Origin: Dysgonamonadaceae bacterium
Lineage (GTDB): Bacteria; Bacteroidota; Bacteroidia; Bacteroidales; Azobacteroidaceae
Assembly: GCA_031253625.1 (NCBI GenBank)
Contig: JAIRVZ010000050.1
Location: 1 to 36,525 of the forward strand
Direction of reading: 5' to 3'
Length of the DNA: 36,525 nucleotides
Shown: positions 31,326 through 36,525 of the stretch, one piece after another
Position numbering within the stretch: the first letter of the stretch is position 1
Layout of the letters: each line of letters opens with the position of its first letter
The notes under the pieces: generated by a model
What the model saw: only the letters and a program-made list of their open reading frames with translations
Told to the model about the DNA's origin: nothing
The model's database searches: none
Position numbers and translations under genes: made by a program

Positions 31326-32123
31326 ATGATTTATTATCTGAAGAATCGTTTTTTACATACAGCAGAGATATGGTATAATAGCGCAGAAAGACCTATCAAT
31401 AAAGTTGATAGATTGTGCTATCAATATGTTGAAAAAAAGAGTAAAAAAATGTTTTTTTTGAGAGAATTGTTTACAATTCTCCTTGATCTTTCTAAAAGCG
31501 AAAATGAATTGTTTTCTGAGATAAAAAAAAATACTAAGTATGAAATAAACAGAGCGAAGAACAAAGACAATGTTATTTGTGGTAATTTGTTAGAAATTGG
31601 TTATGTAGACAATAGTTCGATTGATAAATTTGTCGATTTTTATAATGATTTTGCACAATCAAAAAAACGTGGAAAGATTAATGTTAGCGACTTGCAACAA
31701 TTTATTAACATGAAGAATTTTTGTATTCGTTATGTTCAAAAAGATGATGAAATAATTGCAATGCACTCTTATGTAGTTTCGGATAATATTGCAAGGCTTT
31801 TTCATTCATGTTCCTTATTTAGAAAAAACGATGATTCGGAGTATAGAAGCATGGTAGGAAGGGCGAATCGACTTCTGCACTGGGATGATATTTTATATTT
31901 TAAGAATGGAGGATTATCTACATACGACCTTGGAGGTTGGTGTGGAGATCAAACAAATGCAGAACAATTGTTGATAAATCAATTTAAAGAGTCTTTCGGA
32001 GGTAAAAAGAAAAAAGAATATTCATATATTATTCCTGTTTCTTTTTTGGGATTAATTTCTGTTATTAATATTGTTTTAAGACAATTAATTCAAAAAAAAC
32101 AAAAAAGCAATGCATCGAATTAA
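31326..32123 (+). CDS. FemAB/GNAT-like transferase
   Basis: A 265-residue acyl-CoA N-acyltransferase-fold protein. FSEIKKNTKYEINRAKN (about 64-80) and YDLGGWCGDQTNAEQ with FKESFGG near residue 210-222 are typical of FemAB-like proteins found in polysaccharide loci. A hydrophobic stretch (IIPVSFLGLISVINIVL) lies near the C-terminus. FemAB proteins transfer amino acids or acyl groups; here probably to the polysaccharide unit. The donor and acceptor are unknown. Confidence 0.72.
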   Translation: MIYYLKNRFLHTAEIWYNSAERPINKVDRLCYQYVEKKSKKMFFLRELFTILLDLSKSENELFSEIKKNTKYEINRAKNKDNVICGNLLEIGYVDNSSIDKFVDFYNDFAQSKKRGKINVSDLQQFINMKNFCIRYVQKDDEIIAMHSYVVSDNIARLFHSCSLFRKNDDSEYRSMVGRANRLLHWDDILYFKNGGLSTYDLGGWCGDQTNAEQLLINQFKESFGGKKKKEYSYIIPVSFLGLISVINIVLRQLIQKKQKSNASN

Positions 32124-32165
32124 ATTGATGACTAATCTAAAAAACGTTTTTTATTCAGAATTATC

Positions 32166-33611
32166 ATGAACAAAGCCGTAAAAGGAGTATTTTGGAGTGG
32201 AATTGAGCGATTTTCAACACAAATAGTTCAATTTATTATATCTGTGATATTAGCCCGTTTGTTACTTCCTGCTGATTTTGGAATCGTTGCAATTACATTG
32301 ATTATAATGAATGTGTTGCAGGTAATAAATGAAACAGGTTTTGGCGCAGCATTGATGCAAAAATTAGACCGCGACGAGCTTGATTTTTCAACTGTTTTTG
32401 TATTTAATATCTTTCTGAGTTTAGTTCTTTATGGTCTGCTGTATTTGTCAGCACCTTTTATTGCTGCTTTTTTCGAGCAACCGATATTGACTGATTTAAC
32501 AAGAATACTCGGACTAAATTTGATAATCAGTTCTTTTATTGTTGTTCAGAGGGCGAGGTTGTTTATTAAAGTTGACTTCAAAACTCAAGCAAAAGCAGCT
32601 TTCATTGCAATAGTAATTTCCGGCGGTGTTGGCATATATTGTGCTTATGTTGGTATGGGAGTGATGGCTTTGATAATTCAATCACTGTTAAACAATGGAA
32701 TAAATACATTATTATTATGGATATTTGTTAAATGGCAACCAAAATTACAGTTTTCATACAGCCGTTTTACAGGACTTTTTAAGTATGCATATAAATTAGT
32801 TTTGGCACAATTGATTAATCGTGTTTTTCAAGAAATGTATTCGTTAGTAATAGGCAAGGTGTATTCGCCGGCTCAATTAGGTTATTTTAATCGCGCAAAA
32901 AGTTTTGAACAGTTGTCTGCTAACAATATATATACTATTGTGGGGCGAGTGTCAACTCCTTTGCTGTGCGAAGTACAAAAAGATAATGACAAAATGGGGC
33001 AGGTGTTATTAAAATTTATTCAAAATACGGCTTTTATTGTATATCCACTTTTATTTGGTATGTTTGTGTTAGCAGAACCGTTAATCAGAGTGCTTCTGAC
33101 CGATAAATGGTTACCTGCCGTATGGATACTTAAAGTGCTTTGTCCTATTGGTTTGTTTTATGTGATAAGCACATTTAATAGGAATGTATTTAATGCAACA
33201 GGCAGAACTGATTGGGCTTTAGAAAGCGAGATAATAAAAAAATGTATCTTTGTGGCAATATTAGCGATTGCAATTTATTTTGGATTTAAGGCTTTGGTGT
33301 ATTCTCAAATTTTAATAGCTATAATTGAGTTTTTTATAGATACTTTTTATACAAAGAAACAAATAGGTTTAACACTATTAAAGCAAATAAAATCTGTCGT
33401 TGCGATATTTTTAGCTGCTCTTTCAATGGCTTTTTTTGTTTGGTTTGTTACATTGTTTTTGGTAAACGACATTTATAAATTAATTATAGGCTCTATTATT
33501 GGAATTTTTGTGTACAGTATCGTCTGTTATATGTGTAATGTATCAAGTTTTCGAGAAAAATTTCAGTTAATAATCGCAAAAATCAATCATGGTAAAAAGA
33601 ATAATTATTAA
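32166..33611 (+). CDS. wzx: Lipopolysaccharide/oligosaccharide flippase (Wzx, MOP superfamily)
   Basis: Moves the lipid-linked repeat unit across the inner membrane. 481 residues, about 12-14 hydrophobic segments. The N-terminus [26 protein letters not shown] and the [10 protein letters not shown] segment are typical of WzxC-type flippases, as is the [25 protein letters not shown] region. Its 3' end overlaps the next gene by 23 nt. Confidence 0.92.
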   Translation: MNKAVKGVFWSGIERFSTQIVQFIISVILARLLLPADFGIVAITLIIMNVLQVINETGFGAALMQKLDRDELDFSTVFVFNIFLSLVLYGLLYLSAPFIAAFFEQPILTDLTRILGLNLIISSFIVVQRARLFIKVDFKTQAKAAFIAIVISGGVGIYCAYVGMGVMALIIQSLLNNGINTLLLWIFVKWQPKLQFSYSRFTGLFKYAYKLVLAQLINRVFQEMYSLVIGKVYSPAQLGYFNRAKSFEQLSANNIYTIVGRVSTPLLCEVQKDNDKMGQVLLKFIQNTAFIVYPLLFGMFVLAEPLIRVLLTDKWLPAVWILKVLCPIGLFYVISTFNRNVFNATGRTDWALESEIIKKCIFVAILAIAIYFGFKALVYSQILIAIIEFFIDTFYTKKQIGLTLLKQIKSVVAIFLAALSMAFFVWFVTLFLVNDIYKLIIGSIIGIFVYSIVCYMCNVSSFREKFQLIIAKINHGKKNNY

Positions 33612-34224
33612 AATCCTTGGATACTTATTAAGTAAGTTTCAAAAGATATTGTATTCATACAAGAATACCGCTATACTTAAAAGATTGGGCGCTGGGGGAA
33701 AGGATGTTGCAATACAATATCCATTTAATATAAATGATGCAAAAAATCTTTTTTTAGAAGATGGAGTAAATATTGGACCGGGAGCAACAATATTTGCAAC
33801 AAGAGCTAAAATTTATATAGGTAAAAATACTTTTTCCGGTCCTAATTTGACGATGATAAGTGGAGATCACCCATATTTACCTGGAGAATATATGCTTAAA
33901 TTACGGAAATATATTTTGTGTAAAACTATTGATATAACAGTATATGATAAAGACATTATAATAGAGCAAGATGTTTGGATTGGCGCAAATGTTCTTATCT
34001 TAAAAGGAGTTAAGATAGGGCGTGGAGCTATAATAGCCGGTGGTTCAGTAGTTACAAAAGATGTTCCCGCATATTCTATTACAGGAGGAGTTCCTGCAAA
34101 AGTGATTAAATTTAAATGGGATATTTCACAAATAATAAAACACGAAAACTTTCTTTTTGAAGAAGAGAGTCAAAGAATGACAGAAGATGATATTACTAAA
34201 ATGTTTAATATGTATTTGAAATGA
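33589..34224 (+). CDS. Hexapeptide-repeat acyltransferase (LbH fold)
   Basis: A 211-residue left-handed beta-helix acyltransferase of the CatB/WbbJ type. The repeats ([45 protein letters not shown]) and the signature [12 protein letters not shown] are clear; His in SGDHPY is the likely catalytic residue. It probably O-acetylates a sugar. It starts inside the wzx gene and ends overlapping the polymerase gene (ATGA), so the three are translationally coupled. Confidence 0.9.
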   Translation: MVKRIIIKILGYLLSKFQKILYSYKNTAILKRLGAGGKDVAIQYPFNINDAKNLFLEDGVNIGPGATIFATRAKIYIGKNTFSGPNLTMISGDHPYLPGEYMLKLRKYILCKTIDITVYDKDIIIEQDVWIGANVLILKGVKIGRGAIIAGGSVVTKDVPAYSITGGVPAKVIKFKWDISQIIKHENFLFEEESQRMTEDDITKMFNMYLK

Positions 34225-35297
34225 GTTTATACTGGACACTTTTTATACTAATACTGATTATACAGTTTTTTCCTGTTCGCAAAAACACAGAGCGAACGGC
34301 GAAGGTTAAATTAGTGTTGTCTTTGATATTACTCTTTATATTTGGTGCTATCAGAGTTGATTTCGGGCGCGATTATCCGGCATACGAAAATATTTTTAAT
34401 GAAGTGAAACACTATTCTTTTTTGTCTGAGTATTATGACGCTCATAGCGAAATAGGATACTTATTACTTAACAAAATATTGCCTTCTTATCGTTTCCTTA
34501 TCGTACTTCTTACAGCTTTTACATGTATTACTTACTATTACTTGTTTAAAAACTACATACCTCGTAAATATTATTGGGTTGGCTTTTTATTAATGGCTAT
34601 TTTTGGTCAAATGATGGTATTCTTTCAATTTAGTGGCTTGCGAAATGCCATTACAATAAATATTATGGCGTTATCAATTCCGTTTATTATAAAAAGAAAA
34701 ATATTCCTGTTTTCTCTACTGGTATTGTTGGCTTATTTCTTTCATACCAGCGCTGTTTTTTTTATGCCTTTAGCTTATTTTATAGCTACTCCAACTAAAT
34801 TTCGGAAGAAAGAATTGATTTCTTGGAGCGTTATTTTTTTATTTTTGTTATTATTCTCTTACTCAGCTTTGATTGATTTCCTAGCTTCTTTTATTGAGAA
34901 TTATTTTGGGAGATATAACTCTTATATTGATACTGTAAACGAAGCAACTCACAAATCTACTTTTATCTTGTTTGGGTTTGTTTTTGTGATGTTTATTATG
35001 ACTTTAATTATATTGTATAAAGAAAATTTACCTCCTGCCGATAATGTGATAATGAAATTGTCCATGTTATTTTTATTGGCTTTCTTATTAGGAGCATTGA
35101 ACTTTAGAATGAGTCAGTATTTTGCGCCTTATTTTTTGATTTCAGCAACTATTGTATTGAATCGTGTTCAACACCCTTTATTGAAATTTGGATATATAAG
35201 TGCTGTAATAGTCTATATGTTATATGCTTTTTTTGTTGTATATATGGGTATACCTGAGTTTCCATATAAGGAAATCCATACTATTTTTGATTATTAA
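34221..35297 (+). CDS. wzy: EpsG-family polysaccharide polymerase (Wzy type)
   Basis: A 358-residue polytopic protein with about ten hydrophobic segments. [15 protein letters not shown] near residue 46 and the [16 protein letters not shown] and FHTSAVFF segments are hallmarks of the EpsG/Wzy family, which joins repeat units on the periplasmic side. Its ATG overlaps the preceding TGA. Family sequence is variable; the assignment rests on topology plus these blocks and the locus. Confidence 0.88.
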   Translation: MSLYWTLFILILIIQFFPVRKNTERTAKVKLVLSLILLFIFGAIRVDFGRDYPAYENIFNEVKHYSFLSEYYDAHSEIGYLLLNKILPSYRFLIVLLTAFTCITYYYLFKNYIPRKYYWVGFLLMAIFGQMMVFFQFSGLRNAITINIMALSIPFIIKRKIFLFSLLVLLAYFFHTSAVFFMPLAYFIATPTKFRKKELISWSVIFLFLLLFSYSALIDFLASFIENYFGRYNSYIDTVNEATHKSTFILFGFVFVMFIMTLIILYKENLPPADNVIMKLSMLFLLAFLLGALNFRMSQYFAPYFLISATIVLNRVQHPLLKFGYISAVIVYMLYAFFVVYMGIPEFPYKEIHTIFDY

Positions 35298-35299
35298 AT

Positions 35300-36463
35300 A
35301 TGAAACAGATTCTTATAGTAGTTGCCAGTTTTAGACACGGAGGAATAAGCAAAAGTCTCGAAAATCTGTTGTCATTGATAGATGCAGAAAAATATCGTAT
35401 AGATGTGTTTGCGATGGACCATTATGGTCCATACAAGACGATGCTTATAAATTGTACCATTTTAAAAAAGAACAAATGGTTAGAATCTTTGAGTGCTCGC
35501 TATAGCGATACCAAAGGTGTTGCAAGAATGAGAAGTTTTTTTATTAAGATACTGCGCAATTTATGTAGCTACATCCGATTTGATATTACAGATTTTATAT
35601 TTAAATTTGCAATGAAGCGTATATCTAAAGACAAAAAGTATGATACAGTTATTGCCTATAGTGAAGGAGCTCCTACCCGATTTGTGTCATTTTTTAATGT
35701 TCATAATAAAATTGCATGGATACATTGCGAATATTCTAATTATCTGAAAATAATCAATAATGTTGACGAAACAAAAACCTATGACAAATATAAATCCATA
35801 ATATGTGTATCGGATTATACTAAAAAAGATTTTTGCAGAATAATGCCTTCTATGTATTCACGCACTTATTCTATTCACAATGTTTTGAATACGTCTCTTA
35901 TTTTTGAATTATCTAAAGAAAAAATTATAGATGAGCACTTTGTAAAAAAGAACTTTACAATTATATCAATAGGGCGTAACGACTGGGTTAAGCGCGTTTA
36001 TATCATTCCACAGATAGCAAGAGCCTTGAAAGATAAAGGATGTGAATTTAAATGGTACTTGATTGGTCCGCAAGGATTAACTGACGACCATAAAAAGTTA
36101 GAATCAAATATTATTCACTATGAAGTTAGTGATTGTTTTTGTTGGCTTGACACCAAGGATAATCCTTACCCTTATCTTGCACAAAGTGATTTATTGGTTA
36201 ATGTGTCTATTTCGGAAGCATGCCCGTTTGTAATCAATGAAGCGAAAGTGTTGCACATACCTGTAGTATGTACTGATTTTGATTCTGCTATAGAGTTCAT
36301 AGAAGATGGTATTAATGGATTTATTGCTCCGATAGAACAAATTACAGACAAAATATATATTTTGATTAAAAATAAAGAGGAATACAACCGAATCAAGGAA
36401 AATATTTATAGTTTTATATACGATAATGAAAAAATGCTAAAAGATATATATGCATTATTATAA
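35300..36463 (+). CDS. Glycosyltransferase family 4 type
   Basis: A 387-residue GT-B glycosyltransferase adding a sugar in the repeat unit at the cytoplasmic membrane face. HGGISKSLENLL is the N-terminal acceptor loop, IISIGRNDWVKRV starts the donor domain, and SEACPFVINEA carries the EX7E motif of GT4 enzymes, followed by GFIAP. It begins 2 nt after the polymerase stop. Donor and linkage cannot be predicted. Confidence 0.92.
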   Translation: MKQILIVVASFRHGGISKSLENLLSLIDAEKYRIDVFAMDHYGPYKTMLINCTILKKNKWLESLSARYSDTKGVARMRSFFIKILRNLCSYIRFDITDFIFKFAMKRISKDKKYDTVIAYSEGAPTRFVSFFNVHNKIAWIHCEYSNYLKIINNVDETKTYDKYKSIICVSDYTKKDFCRIMPSMYSRTYSIHNVLNTSLIFELSKEKIIDEHFVKKNFTIISIGRNDWVKRVYIIPQIARALKDKGCEFKWYLIGPQGLTDDHKKLESNIIHYEVSDCFCWLDTKDNPYPYLAQSDLLVNVSISEACPFVINEAKVLHIPVVCTDFDSAIEFIEDGINGFIAPIEQITDKIYILIKNKEEYNRIKENIYSFIYDNEKMLKDIYALL

Positions 36464-36494
36464 ATATCTGCATTAACAAAAAACAATAATAGTT

Positions 36495-36525
36495 ATGTTG
36501 AAAATTTTATACAACTTTATCTACA
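36495..36525 (+). CDS. Start of a further gene, cut by window edge
   Basis: An ATG at 36495 opens MLKILYNFIY and stays open to the end of the window. This is 31 nt after the glycosyltransferase stop and fits the N-terminal strand of another glycosyltransferase, but ten codons are too few to identify it. Confidence 0.4.
   Translation, partial: MLKILYNFIY

Overview
The window is a stretch of chromosome from a member of the Bacteroidota, most likely order Bacteroidales. The evidence is the recurring promoter architecture (TTTG, a 19-21 nt spacer, then TAnnTTTG), weak or absent Shine-Dalgarno sequences, typical families (TonB with a TPFPGG-type C-terminal domain, PadR/PspC/GIN pair, DUF1460 amidase, OmpA with a cysteine-rich linker, EpsG polymerase) and several palindromic intergenic repeats of the kind common in these genomes. 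I cannot name the genus. The exopolysaccharide half looks more AT-rich by eye than the housekeeping half.

Region 1 (1-12206) is mostly housekeeping: a truncated dihydrolipoyl dehydrogenase gene, divergent from nadB and nadE (NAD synthesis), an unrecognised membrane-anchored protein, folP and the diadenylate cyclase gene cdaA, a nitroreductase-family gene, the B12-dependent ribonucleotide reductase nrdJ coupled to an Mrp/ApbC ATPase gene, the SRP RNA gene with a perfect promoter, and thyA.

Region 2 (12216-20364, all minus strand) is an envelope cluster: a YfbK-type VWA lipoprotein, a TonB protein, a VIT-VWA lipoprotein that ends in its own TonB C-terminal domain, a DUF1460 amidase, a PspC/GIN membrane protein and a PadR repressor. 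The TonB-like domains of two neighbouring genes are close duplicates, and a 44-bp direct repeat lies upstream of both. This is the best candidate here for an undescribed system.

Region 3 (20470-22362) holds tRNA-Ser(GGA) with its promoter, a highly expressed-looking OmpA-family gene, a terminator, and a fragment of an IS630-type transposase.

Region 4 (22374 to the end) is a Wzx/Wzy-dependent exopolysaccharide or capsule locus: nucleotide-sugar dehydrogenase, Wza, Wzc, a galacturonokinase-like GHMP kinase, a sugar-1-phosphate nucleotidyltransferase, a UDP-glucuronate 4-epimerase-like protein, a GINT1-type propeller protein, two acyl/aminoacyl-transferase-fold proteins, Wzx flippase, a hexapeptide acyltransferase, an EpsG/Wzy polymerase and a GT4 glycosyltransferase. 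The locus continues past the right edge. The kinase, nucleotidyltransferase and epimerase together suggest that the polymer contains galacturonic acid or a derivative, supplied by both salvage and epimerisation.
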